Positions 34,956 to 43,028 of a stretch of DNA of 64,000 nt are shown piece by piece. The DNA is taken from NCBI RefSeq assembly GCF_010671565.1, contig NZ_JAABOQ010000007.1:1-64000 (forward strand). The letters run 5' to 3'. The DNA comes from Spongiivirga citrea. Lineage in GTDB: Bacteria; Bacteroidota; Bacteroidia; Flavobacteriales; Flavobacteriaceae. Made by a program: the position numbers and the translations under genes. The notes beneath the pieces were generated by a model. It made no database searches, was not told the DNA's origin, and saw only the letters and a list, made by a program, of their open reading frames with translations. Within the stretch, counting starts at the first letter, position 1. Each line of letters begins with the position of its first letter.

Positions 34956-35372
34956 TTATAATAGGGATTTTTCCTGTTGCCACTTTATATAAAACGTAGC
35001 AATCATCGTTAAAAAGCTAAAAATCCATACAAAGAATGCAATTCCGGGAATGTTTCCTTTTTCTCCAAAAATAAATTCCTCAAACCCAAGGGCGAATAAG
35101 GATAGGCCAAAAGTGATAATTGATAGTATAAACCTTCTTTTTGTTGGCATTGCATATAATAAAATTGACAGCAAAAAAGTGATATTAGCCGTCCAAGAAA
35201 TCGCCATAAAAGGTTTGTGATCAACAAAGCCCGACCAACCCAACATCAATCCCAATAATCCGCTGCTATGCTTATCATCACTGAACATTGGTAAAAACAG
35301 CGAACCGACATAGATCAAAAATGAAATACCAATTCCAATGACTAGTGTTTTATGTAATCTTATTTTTTTCAT
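34956..35372 (-). CDS. Four-helix membrane protein
   Basis: I start this 138-residue protein at the ATG at 35372 (MKKIRLHKTLVIGIGISFLIYVG). It has four hydrophobic segments (about 10-30, 55-75, 82-100 and 112-130) separated by short loops with HKPFMAISWTANITFLLSIL and the conserved-looking GFEEFIFGEKGNIPGIAFFVWI. It is an integral membrane protein of unknown function. The upstream ATG at 35411 adds residues outside the hydrophobic pattern, so I reject it. It is followed after 62 bp by the 34546 gene. Confidence 0.5.
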   Translation of the reverse strand: MKKIRLHKTLVIGIGISFLIYVGSLFLPMFSDDKHSSGLLGLMLGWSGFVDHKPFMAISWTANITFLLSILLYAMPTKRRFILSIITFGLSLFALGFEEFIFGEKGNIPGIAFFVWIFSFLTMIATFYIKWQQEKSLL

Positions 35373-35405
35373 ACGCCCTATATATAATTTAATATTAGCC
35401 TTACG

Positions 35406-35438
35406 CCTCACCCTAACCCTCTCCCAAAGGAAGAGGGA
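35406..35438. repeat. REP-like palindrome 2
   Basis: CCTCACCCTAACCCTCTCCCAAAGG is followed by AGAGGG; CCCTCT and AGAGGG pair. The left arm matches that of the element at 56257 over about 20 bases. Both lie just upstream or downstream of minus-strand genes. Confidence 0.6.
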
Positions 35439-35459
35439 ACGGCTTAATGCTATTAATTC

Positions 35460-35942
35460 TTATTTTTCTAATTCCTTATCATCAATAAACTTGGTGTCTC
35501 TCGTGTTTTTCTGTACTGCAATGGCAGCAAATAAACTCAAAGTAAACGACATGCCGTAAAATCCTTTTTCGCTTAATAGCATATCGGCATTCCAAAGTCC
35601 TATGACCAATAATAGGATAGACGCGATTGTAGTAAACCAGCTAATGCTATGGTAAATATCAGTTACTGGTATACCTTCTAATTTATCTCGGACGCTTTTT
35701 TGAACAGAAACAGCCGAGAACAACCCAAATAATAAAATCGTGAAATAGTATCCTTTTTCATTTAATAACATATCAGCATTCCATAGTCCTACACAATAGG
35801 ATACCATTCCTATAAATAAGGCCGACCATGACGCTGATATAAATGCGGCTGTTGGTTTTTGATCATAGCCTTCCTTTTCCTTTTTAATACGTTTTGGTTT
35901 CTCAATAATTTCATCTTTTACTTTAAAATTCTGATTTTCCAT
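35460..35942 (-). CDS. yiaA: YiaA/YiaB-family inner-membrane protein
   Basis: The 160-residue protein has two YiaAB-type helical pairs. Each repeat contains the motif GLWNADMLLNEKGYYFT or GLWNADMLLSEKGFYGM (about residues 53-68 and 115-130), preceded and followed by membrane segments. The N-terminal 30 residues are basic and cytoplasmic. The family is widespread but its role is unknown. The gene runs in the same direction as the 34956 gene. Confidence 0.85.
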   Translation of the reverse strand: MENQNFKVKDEIIEKPKRIKKEKEGYDQKPTAAFISASWSALFIGMVSYCVGLWNADMLLNEKGYYFTILLFGLFSAVSVQKSVRDKLEGIPVTDIYHSISWFTTIASILLLVIGLWNADMLLSEKGFYGMSFTLSLFAAIAVQKNTRDTKFIDDKELEK

Positions 35943-36106
35943 TAGTTTGTTTTTAATGATCTATCGATCGTTTCACAGGGCAAATATCAAGCAGATGCGG
36001 TTTTGAATAAAATCAAAATTCGAATATTACTTACGATATAAAATTTATAATTTCTTTCAATTATATTATTTTTATTAATAAGTAATCAATATTTTATTAC
36101 GATATA

Positions 36107-37603
36107 ATGAATAGTATTTCATCAATTATACAATCATTAACCAACGAAGAAAAGCGATTATTCGTTAATAGCTTACATCAAAAAAATAAACGAATCGACA
36201 CCAAAAACATTGAACTTTTTAAACTTCTTGACAAGAACATTTCTGACGCAATCATAAAAGAAAAGCTCTATCAAAAGCAATCAAATGGTGCCTATCATGC
36301 ACTTACAAAAAGACTATCAGATAGTTTAATTGACTTTTTAGCTTCGAGGAGTTTTGAAAGTGAGACTGCGGAAGAAATGAATATTTTAAAATTGCTTCTC
36401 GCATCAAGAATTCTATTTGAGCGAAAACAACTAAAAGTGGCTTTCAAATCGATTAATAAAGCAGAAAAACTTGCGATTGAAAATGAGCTTTACAACATCT
36501 TAAATGAGATATACCATACTTCAATTCAATATGCATACCTCAACCCAAAAACCGATTTAGAAACACTTACCAAAAAGCTAAGTGAAAACGGAAAAAAGTA
36601 TGTCAAGCAACAACAATTAAACATTGCCTATGCACAAATAAAACTTCATTTAGACAAAACAAAACTAGATAAGAGTCCACTTGAAATAATCAATAGCATT
36701 TTGCTTAAATATGATATTACTCCTAACAATGGATTAGATTTTAAGTCGACTTATCAACTTATGGAGATTTGCAATACAACCGCAAAGATTCATTATAACT
36801 ATTTTGAAATATTACCCACCATGCGATTTCTTTATAGTCATATTGAGCTACAACAGGAAAAAACCGAAAAGCATTTATTCTATCATATAAAAGCCCTGTT
36901 TATTATGGCGAACACATTGTTTCGGAATAAATACTTTGGAGAATCAAACGCTTTTTTAAAAACCCTAGAGACCGAATTATCCAAGAAAAAAGCCATTTAT
37001 AAATCCCGTTTTATAAGCCAGCTTACTTTATTGCAAGGGTTGAACGGTAATTACCTAGGTGACTCCGAAAAGGCGATTCTCTTAATTAAGGAAACAATAA
37101 AAACTGCTAAAAAGCAAAAACGCTTGCAATACGATGCCCGGCTTAGTTTAGTTATGTGTTACTTTCAACAAGAAGACTACAGCCAGGCTTTTCGAGAGCT
37201 TAATTTTCTTAATCATAGTAACGGCTATTTCGAGAAAAAAATGGGGCGGGAATGGGTTGTAAAAAAAGACATTATCGAATTGCTACTCGTTATAGAATTA
37301 GATGATATTGATCTTGTGACATCACGTTTTAATAGTTTTAGAAAATCACATAGAGCCTATCTTAAAAACACCAATGAAACACGAACGCTACAATTCGTTA
37401 GCCTTGCTGGCGAATACTATCGTAATCATAAAAAAGCCAGTACGGGTACATTCAAAGAAAAAGTAGAACAATCATTTGAATGGATTGGTGTTGAGCAAGA
37501 AGACCTTTTTGTGATGAGTTTTTATGCGTGGTTGAAATCGAAGATGGTAAAGACTGGTTTATATGCAACTACTTTAGAGTTGGTCGTTAGAACAAATGTT
37601 TAG
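36107..37603 (+). CDS. All-helical TPR-like cytoplasmic protein
   Basis: The 498-residue protein has no signal peptide and is almost entirely helical, with repeated pairs of 34-residue-like helices (LLLASRILFERKQLKVAFKSINKAEKLA near 105-130 and later ones with Asn/Tyr/Leu spacing) and a start (SIIQSLTNEEKRLFVNSL) I have seen in flavobacterial hypothetical proteins. No catalytic motif is visible. It could be an adapter or regulator. The gene has no obvious operon partner: minus-strand genes lie on both sides. Confidence 0.6.
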   Translation: MNSISSIIQSLTNEEKRLFVNSLHQKNKRIDTKNIELFKLLDKNISDAIIKEKLYQKQSNGAYHALTKRLSDSLIDFLASRSFESETAEEMNILKLLLASRILFERKQLKVAFKSINKAEKLAIENELYNILNEIYHTSIQYAYLNPKTDLETLTKKLSENGKKYVKQQQLNIAYAQIKLHLDKTKLDKSPLEIINSILLKYDITPNNGLDFKSTYQLMEICNTTAKIHYNYFEILPTMRFLYSHIELQQEKTEKHLFYHIKALFIMANTLFRNKYFGESNAFLKTLETELSKKKAIYKSRFISQLTLLQGLNGNYLGDSEKAILLIKETIKTAKKQKRLQYDARLSLVMCYFQQEDYSQAFRELNFLNHSNGYFEKKMGREWVVKKDIIELLLVIELDDIDLVTSRFNSFRKSHRAYLKNTNETRTLQFVSLAGEYYRNHKKASTGTFKEKVEQSFEWIGVEQEDLFVMSFYAWLKSKMVKTGLYATTLELVVRTNV

Positions 37604-37737
37604 CGTTCTATGAGTGTTAGAGTCGTGCTAGTTAAAGATTTATTTTCTAAATTCAGTTCTCGTTTAAGATAATAACCTAGATTCCAATAACAAAAACTTT
37701 GACAATATCTTATTATTAGGAAATAATAATAGTATGC

Positions 37738-38202
37738 TTATTTACTATCTACCCAGAAAGGCAAAGACTCTGGCCATTTCATTTTTTTCCCAAAGAAATG
37801 ATTATTAAGCCTATCAACTAAATGATCTGGTGACATAACCACCATCCTTTCTAAACCAATGCATTCATTTTTTGCAGCTTTCAACATCTGATCATAAAGT
37901 GGCGGCTTAACCAAATGGAAATTAGTCTTAGTAATGGTGTCCTGCATATAAAATGTAGGAAGCTTAAGTAGGTCGGTTGGCACATCATATTTTCCTAAAG
38001 AAATCCAAGAATAATCTTTTTTACCAATATCCATATGAACAGCATTCGTTAAAAGAATTTTGTTCTTCAATATTTCTGGTACTGGTATTCCCTTAAATGA
38101 TGAATAGATGTCAATAACGGTAAATAATGTATTATCTAAATTGACTCCATATGCATACGCTGAATTGGCAATCGGTATTTTAATTATCTCCCTTTGTATC
38201 AT
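37738..38202 (-). CDS. Imm26-like immunity protein
   Basis: The 154-residue protein has no signal peptide. The opening (IIKIPIANSAYAYGVNLDNTLFTVIDIYS) fits the pattern of the Imm26 immunity family, where a short strand-turn-strand begins with a Y-A-Y-G motif and continues with an I-D-x-Y sequence. A conserved Pro-Trp segment near the C-terminus (MKWPESLPFWVDSK) is notable. Imm26-type proteins guard against polymorphic toxins, but no toxin gene is next to it, so it would be an orphan. The assignment is tentative. Confidence 0.45.
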   Translation of the reverse strand: MIQREIIKIPIANSAYAYGVNLDNTLFTVIDIYSSFKGIPVPEILKNKILLTNAVHMDIGKKDYSWISLGKYDVPTDLLKLPTFYMQDTITKTNFHLVKPPLYDQMLKAAKNECIGLERMVVMSPDHLVDRLNNHFFGKKMKWPESLPFWVDSK

Positions 38203-38269
38203 GGAATCACTATCAAATATTACATTTATTTCGGCTTTAATGCTCTTATTTAATTATCAAAATTCTCAA

Positions 38270-39079
38270 TCATTTTTGAAGCCCATATAAAATCGAATCA
38301 ATCCCTCGATGATATTGCTCAAACTCAATCAAGTTATTATGCCGTCCTTTTGGTATGGTAATGAGTTCCTTTTTTGACGTATCTAGAGCATTATAAAGTC
38401 TTTTTCCATATTTATAGGGTACTATTGCGTCGCTTGTACCGTGAAAAATTGTTATTGGAAACGTCGGCTTCTTCAAGTACTCGACAGATTCAAATTGATA
38501 GCGCACTAACCAATTCGTTGGATATATGGGGAAACGACTAGAAGCGACATCGCCAATACTGGTATATGGAGTTTCTAGAATAAGCTGTTTCGGTTCATGA
38601 TGACTCGCCACATAACTCGCTAAGCCTGTCCCTAGAGATCGTCCGTAGATCGTGATTTCAGATTCTTTGAAATGCTTTTTCGCATAGTCGTACCAATCTA
38701 TTGCATCTTTTAAAAGATCATCCTCATCAAAATCCCCAGTGCTTTTGCCATAGCCTCGATAGTCCATTATCAATACGTCATAATTCTTGTTTACCAATGG
38801 TTGTACTAACGTTCCCCATCGCTTTAAACTTCCCGCATTACCATGAAAATATAAGATAACACCATCCGGGTTCTCATTTTTAAAATGAAGTGCATTCAAG
38901 CGTTCGCCATCTGATGTGTCCATGAAAACCTCTTCAAAAGGTGTAGTAAATTCGAATTGATAGTTTACTGGAAGTACCTCTGGAAGAAATAACATCTTCT
39001 CCTGGAAAAAGTAAAGCAATACACCAATTAATACATAAATTCCTATAACCCACATCATCAGCTTTCTTATTATTTTCAT
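38270..39079 (-). CDS. Membrane-anchored alpha/beta hydrolase, copy 1
   Basis: The 269-residue protein has an N-terminal membrane anchor (about 8-26) and an alpha/beta hydrolase domain. The nucleophile elbow is GRSLGTG (Ser at about residue 148), the acid residue is in HGTSDAIVPY and the His in KGRHNNLIEF. The family is the ABHD13/BEM46-like serine hydrolase. It overlaps the paralogous gene by 4 bp and the two are cotranscribed. The substrate is unknown. Confidence 0.85.
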   Translation of the reverse strand: MKIIRKLMMWVIGIYVLIGVLLYFFQEKMLFLPEVLPVNYQFEFTTPFEEVFMDTSDGERLNALHFKNENPDGVILYFHGNAGSLKRWGTLVQPLVNKNYDVLIMDYRGYGKSTGDFDEDDLLKDAIDWYDYAKKHFKESEITIYGRSLGTGLASYVASHHEPKQLILETPYTSIGDVASSRFPIYPTNWLVRYQFESVEYLKKPTFPITIFHGTSDAIVPYKYGKRLYNALDTSKKELITIPKGRHNNLIEFEQYHRGIDSILYGLQK

Positions 39080-39948
39080 GCCTGGCGCTTCTTTTTCTTA
39101 CTATGCGCTACGTTAATACTAGAATTACTTAAATCCATTTCTTCCAGATCAGAATTGACGATCTCTGTCAACATTTTATGGTAAGATTCAAAGTTGTTTA
39201 GGTTTTTATGTCCACCATCAATTACAGGATACAAACGCGTCGATTTTGGCTTGATCCTAGACAATTTTACACTTGTTTTAAATGGAATAAGCTTATCATG
39301 AGTACCATGAATAATATGAATAGGACATTCAACATACTTTAACCACTTGTATGTAGGTAAAGGATAGCGAAGTAAAATAGAAAGTGGCATAAATGGCATA
39401 TAACGTGCCGTGACTTTTGTAAGACTGTAATAGGGCGCGTCTAAAATTAGCATTCGAGGATTGTTCATAGAGGCTAGCTTTGCAGCAAAACCAGAACCAA
39501 GTGATCGGCCATAGAGAATGATATATTTTTCTGCCACTCGCTTTTTAATTTTATCATAAACTAGCTGCAAGTCCCTCTTGATGGCTTTGGCAGACCGTCT
39601 TCCGGTACTTTTTCCAAATCCACGATAATCGACCATGATAACATCATATCCGTTTCTTGTAAAATCCACCGCAAATTTGCCCCAACCCTTAATACTTTTT
39701 GAGTTCCCTTTTAAATAAAGCACAACGCCTTTGGGTTCATTTGCACGAAACCAAATACCATTAATTACTGCATTATCTCTGGTTGTAATATTGTACTCTT
39801 CGAACTTTTGATTTTCGTAATTAAATTGAAAATCTTTTGGAAGTTTTTCGGGTTTAAAAAGGAAATATTCTTGCAGATAATACAATGCCACACTAATGAC
39901 CAAATATACCAAGATCACGATCATTAAAACATACAACCAATAAGGCAT
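39076..39948 (-). CDS. Membrane-anchored alpha/beta hydrolase, copy 2
   Basis: The 290-residue protein has a membrane anchor (about 5-25) and the alpha/beta hydrolase core with GRSLGSG (nucleophile Ser), HGTHDKLIPF (acid) and GGHKNLNNFESYHKM (His). It is a paralogue of the preceding gene with a basic C-terminal tail (HSKKKKRQA). It is the first gene of the two-gene operon. Substrate is unknown. Confidence 0.85.
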   Translation of the reverse strand: MPYWLYVLMIVILVYLVISVALYYLQEYFLFKPEKLPKDFQFNYENQKFEEYNITTRDNAVINGIWFRANEPKGVVLYLKGNSKSIKGWGKFAVDFTRNGYDVIMVDYRGFGKSTGRRSAKAIKRDLQLVYDKIKKRVAEKYIILYGRSLGSGFAAKLASMNNPRMLILDAPYYSLTKVTARYMPFMPLSILLRYPLPTYKWLKYVECPIHIIHGTHDKLIPFKTSVKLSRIKPKSTRLYPVIDGGHKNLNNFESYHKMLTEIVNSDLEEMDLSNSSINVAHSKKKKRQA

Positions 39949-40282
39949 TATCCTTTATATTTTAGATTAAACTACAACTTTTTATGTAAAAATTTCATGT
40001 TTTATCAGGGCATGTCACAATTTTTAGAAAAAAAAAGAGTTTTAACATGCTGAACATTGACCCCAACCTATGAATTACTACACTACAAAACCTGCTTTTG
40101 TAAATAGCTCATCGCAAGCGATTTACAATAAAATTTTCTCCACATGCCAAAATCCAAAATCATCTATCAAACGTAGATATATTCGATTAGCAACGATTTT
40201 TTAACATTCATCGATAATTTTTAATAGATGAAAAGCGTTTTTAATCGGTAAAAAATTTTATATTCGTCACGCTATTAATCGA
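39949..40282. other. Divergent intergenic region
   Basis: This 334-bp spacer separates the hydrolase pair from PhoD. A TATATTCG near 40259-40266 is a likely -7 element for the PhoD gene. TTCGATTA near 40182 and TAATCGAA near 40274 form an inverted pair. A 44-codon frame (40070-40204) has an ATG and plausible codon use but no recognisable family, so I do not annotate it as a gene. Confidence 0.5.
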
Positions 40283-42235
40283 ATGAAACACCTAAAACCT
40301 GACAATCCCCCCATGCGTCTCTCCCACCTAATCTTGGTCTTTATGGCCTGCTTTTTTACGACAAATGCTCAGCTTGTTGTAGGAAATGAGGTGCTACCAT
40401 TCGACCCAGCACTCAAACCTTTTTACCACGGCGTTGCTTCTGGTGATCCATTGGCTGATCGTGTTATTATTTGGACACGGGTTACCACTGCTGAAGATAC
40501 TAATGTCAATGTAAAGTGGAAAATAGCAACAGACCTTCAATTTAAAAATATCGTAAAAACAGGAACTGTTATTACGAATAGCGATAAAGATTATACAGTT
40601 AAAGTTGATGTTACTGGTTTAAATCCAAAAACAACTTATTACTATTATTTCTCTGCCTTAGATAAAAATTCGATCATAGGTCGCACGAGAACAAGTCCTG
40701 CATCAAAAGCGAACTATTTGCGATTTGGTGTTGTTGCCGCAGCGAATTATCAATCGGGTTATTTTAATGCCTATTCGCAATTAGCAAAACGAAAAGATCT
40801 TGATGCTGTTATTCATTTAGGTGATTATATAAATGAATATGGAGCTGGAAAAGAAAGTGAAGGATATTCAAAAGAACGAGTAGATCGTATTAACATACCT
40901 AATACGGAGCTATTAGATATTGCTGATTATCGCACACGTTATTCGTTATACCGACTAGACCCTGACTTACAGGCAGTGCACCAACAGCATCCGTTTATAG
41001 CCATTTGGGATGATCATGAATCGGCCTATCAAGCATATAAAGATGGTGCTACCAATCACAATAAAGGTGAAGGGTCCTGGGAAACACGTAAAGCTGTTTC
41101 TAAAAAAGTCTTTTTCGAATGGATGCCAATAAGAGATACGAAAAAGTATCAGATTTACCGAACATTGAATTATGGTAATCTAGCTGATATTATCTTGTTA
41201 GATACACGTTTAGAAGGCAGACAACAGCAAATATTTGACGTTAACAGTAAAAAATTAGCGTCAGCTGATCGAACTATTTTAGGAACCGATCAAAAAGCTT
41301 GGTTAAAAAACGAGCTACAGTCTAGTACAGCAAAATGGAAAATTGTAGGTAGCCAAGTGCTATTCTCTAAGTTTAATATTGGATGGGCTGCAAATCAGCT
41401 TAACACAAATGCCGATGCTTTAGAAAGTGCTTTTCTTGATCATTGGGATGGTTATCCTGCTGAACGAAATGAGCTAATCGATTTTCTGGCAGATAACAAT
41501 ATTAATAATACCGTCTTACTTTCTGGAGACATGCATGCCTCACTTGGCCTAGAGGTTAAACACGAAGCGCAGCAAAAAAATATCGGAGTAGAATTTGCTG
41601 TACCTAGTATAAGTAGTGCCAATTTTAATGAGTTAGAAGGTAATGCAACAGCCAATTATCTTGATGCCAATTTAGCTTCTAACAATGAAAACCCTGAGTT
41701 GAAGTTTAGCGACGTACAGCAGCATGGTTATATGATTTTAAATGTAAAATCGAATAGCGTACAAGCTGATTGGCTGTACACTGATATTACAGAAAAGCCA
41801 GATTATAGAAAGAAAAATATTACTGAGACTCACGGAGAAAGCTGGTATACTTCTTTTAATGACAACACTTTAAAAAAGGCTGCGAGTGCAAGTAACACAA
41901 AACCAAATCAGCCGGCTTTAGCGCCGTCTAAATCGCCAGCATTTGAACGCAACAAGCAGTTTTATAAAAACTTGTCAGAAGTAATGAGTGTGCATCAAAA
42001 CAACATAAACGGTGACTCGAAATTAGTAGTGCAACATGTAGCATACCAATCGCAACAACTCATTTTTGATATTTACGATCAGAATGGAAAAAGTGCAATG
42101 GATAGTATTCAAAAAGAAATTGCTTCAGGTGTTCAACTTACCGAAATTACCTTACCTAAACTTAAAAAAGGTTCTTACTTTATTCGAGTATCTACCGATG
42201 ACGCGCAGCATATTCAAAAGGTGCAGATAGATTAA
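40283..42235 (+). CDS. PhoD-like alkaline phosphatase with T9SS-like tail
   Basis: The 650-residue protein has a signal peptide (about residues 11-30 ending TTNAQ; an internal ATG at 40313 gives a shorter N-region), a PhoD N-terminal domain (about 40-130, FYHGVASGDPLADRVIIWTRV) and a metallophosphatase core with the motifs LGDYINEYG, WDDHESAYQAY and GDMHASLGL. Near the end, LPKLKKGSYFIRVST with a QKVQID tail resembles a type IX secretion C-terminal domain, suggesting surface or extracellular release of phosphate from esters. PhoD enzymes use Fe/Ca metals. A perfect terminator follows the stop. Confidence 0.9.
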   Translation: MKHLKPDNPPMRLSHLILVFMACFFTTNAQLVVGNEVLPFDPALKPFYHGVASGDPLADRVIIWTRVTTAEDTNVNVKWKIATDLQFKNIVKTGTVITNSDKDYTVKVDVTGLNPKTTYYYYFSALDKNSIIGRTRTSPASKANYLRFGVVAAANYQSGYFNAYSQLAKRKDLDAVIHLGDYINEYGAGKESEGYSKERVDRINIPNTELLDIADYRTRYSLYRLDPDLQAVHQQHPFIAIWDDHESAYQAYKDGATNHNKGEGSWETRKAVSKKVFFEWMPIRDTKKYQIYRTLNYGNLADIILLDTRLEGRQQQIFDVNSKKLASADRTILGTDQKAWLKNELQSSTAKWKIVGSQVLFSKFNIGWAANQLNTNADALESAFLDHWDGYPAERNELIDFLADNNINNTVLLSGDMHASLGLEVKHEAQQKNIGVEFAVPSISSANFNELEGNATANYLDANLASNNENPELKFSDVQQHGYMILNVKSNSVQADWLYTDITEKPDYRKKNITETHGESWYTSFNDNTLKKAASASNTKPNQPALAPSKSPAFERNKQFYKNLSEVMSVHQNNINGDSKLVVQHVAYQSQQLIFDIYDQNGKSAMDSIQKEIASGVQLTEITLPKLKKGSYFIRVSTDDAQHIQKVQID

Positions 42236-42260
42236 GGGCATCTAAAACATAAACACATTA

Positions 42261-42290
42261 AAAAAGCCACGTTTGCACACGTGGCTTTTT
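42261..42290 (+). terminator. Bidirectional terminator
   Basis: A 12-bp perfect stem (AAAAAGCCACGT / ACGTGGCTTTTT) with a 6-nt loop lies between PhoD and the convergent 42329 gene and can serve both strands. Confidence 0.85.
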
Positions 42291-42328
42291 TGTTGACTAA
42301 TTCAAATAATTTTTAAATTATCTAAAAA

Positions 42329-42787
42329 CTATTTTACGGTTTCCATACCCGCATATGCATTAAAGTCGCTGGGTAGGTAATTACTTATATCAAATCCTAT
42401 TTCAATTTCTTCTTCAAACAAAGCATCTACAGCCTCATCGCTAATTGAGTCTAGACCTTGATAAGGATCAAAATCTTTAGGTAAATACGTTTTAGGATCG
42501 AAACCTAGATCGATTTCTTCTTCAAATAATGCATCAATTTCTTCTACAGTAAGTTGTTCTCCTTCTTCATAAGGATCAAATACGGCAGGCAAATAGTCAG
42601 CTGTATCAAAGTCAAATTCTAGTACTTCTTCTTGTTCTATGTATAATACAGTTTCGACCTTTTCGGTTTCATGATTATACACTTGTGATACTGTTTCTAC
42701 ATCTACGTATCTAATTTCTGTTGTCGTCGTGTCGGTAGGAGCATTCATACAGAATACAAGGCTACCTAAAATTAATAATTGGTTCAT
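42329..42787 (-). CDS. Acidic repeat protein with YLPxxFDPY motifs
   Basis: I start this protein (152 residues) at the ATG at 42787 (MNQLLILGSLVFCMNAPTDTT), which gives a short hydrophobic segment that may be a signal peptide. From about residue 55 it is very acidic and built of a repeat: YLPAVFDPY, YLPKDFDPY and YLPSDFNAY are separated by an acidic spacer containing DALFEEEIDLG or DALFEEEIEIG. Two full copies of the ~37-residue unit and one partial copy are present. The first is preceded by VLEFDFDTAD. I recognise no known domain. It may bind metal ions or act as a spacer. Confidence 0.65.
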   Translation of the reverse strand: MNQLLILGSLVFCMNAPTDTTTTEIRYVDVETVSQVYNHETEKVETVLYIEQEEVLEFDFDTADYLPAVFDPYEEGEQLTVEEIDALFEEEIDLGFDPKTYLPKDFDPYQGLDSISDEAVDALFEEEIEIGFDISNYLPSDFNAYAGMETVK

Positions 42788-43028
42788 TTTTGATTGATTT
42801 TGATTGATTGATGGCATTCAATATTGAATACACCTAAAAGACGTTTACTAAACAGTTTTGTTACAGTCATTTAGAAATGTTTAACAGAAACAGGAACGCT
42901 TTAAGAAGAGTTTTAGACCGGTGTATATATAAAGAGTACTCATCCCAAACATTTAAGAAATTTCTTATGATTATCTTAACAGAAAATGCCACTTACTTGG
43001 TTGTACCTTTCGGTCGACTAATTCAAAA

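Noticed and set aside
40070-40204. 44-codon frame upstream of PhoD
   Set aside because: ATG and codon use are acceptable, but there is no recognisable family and it overlaps a likely promoter region.
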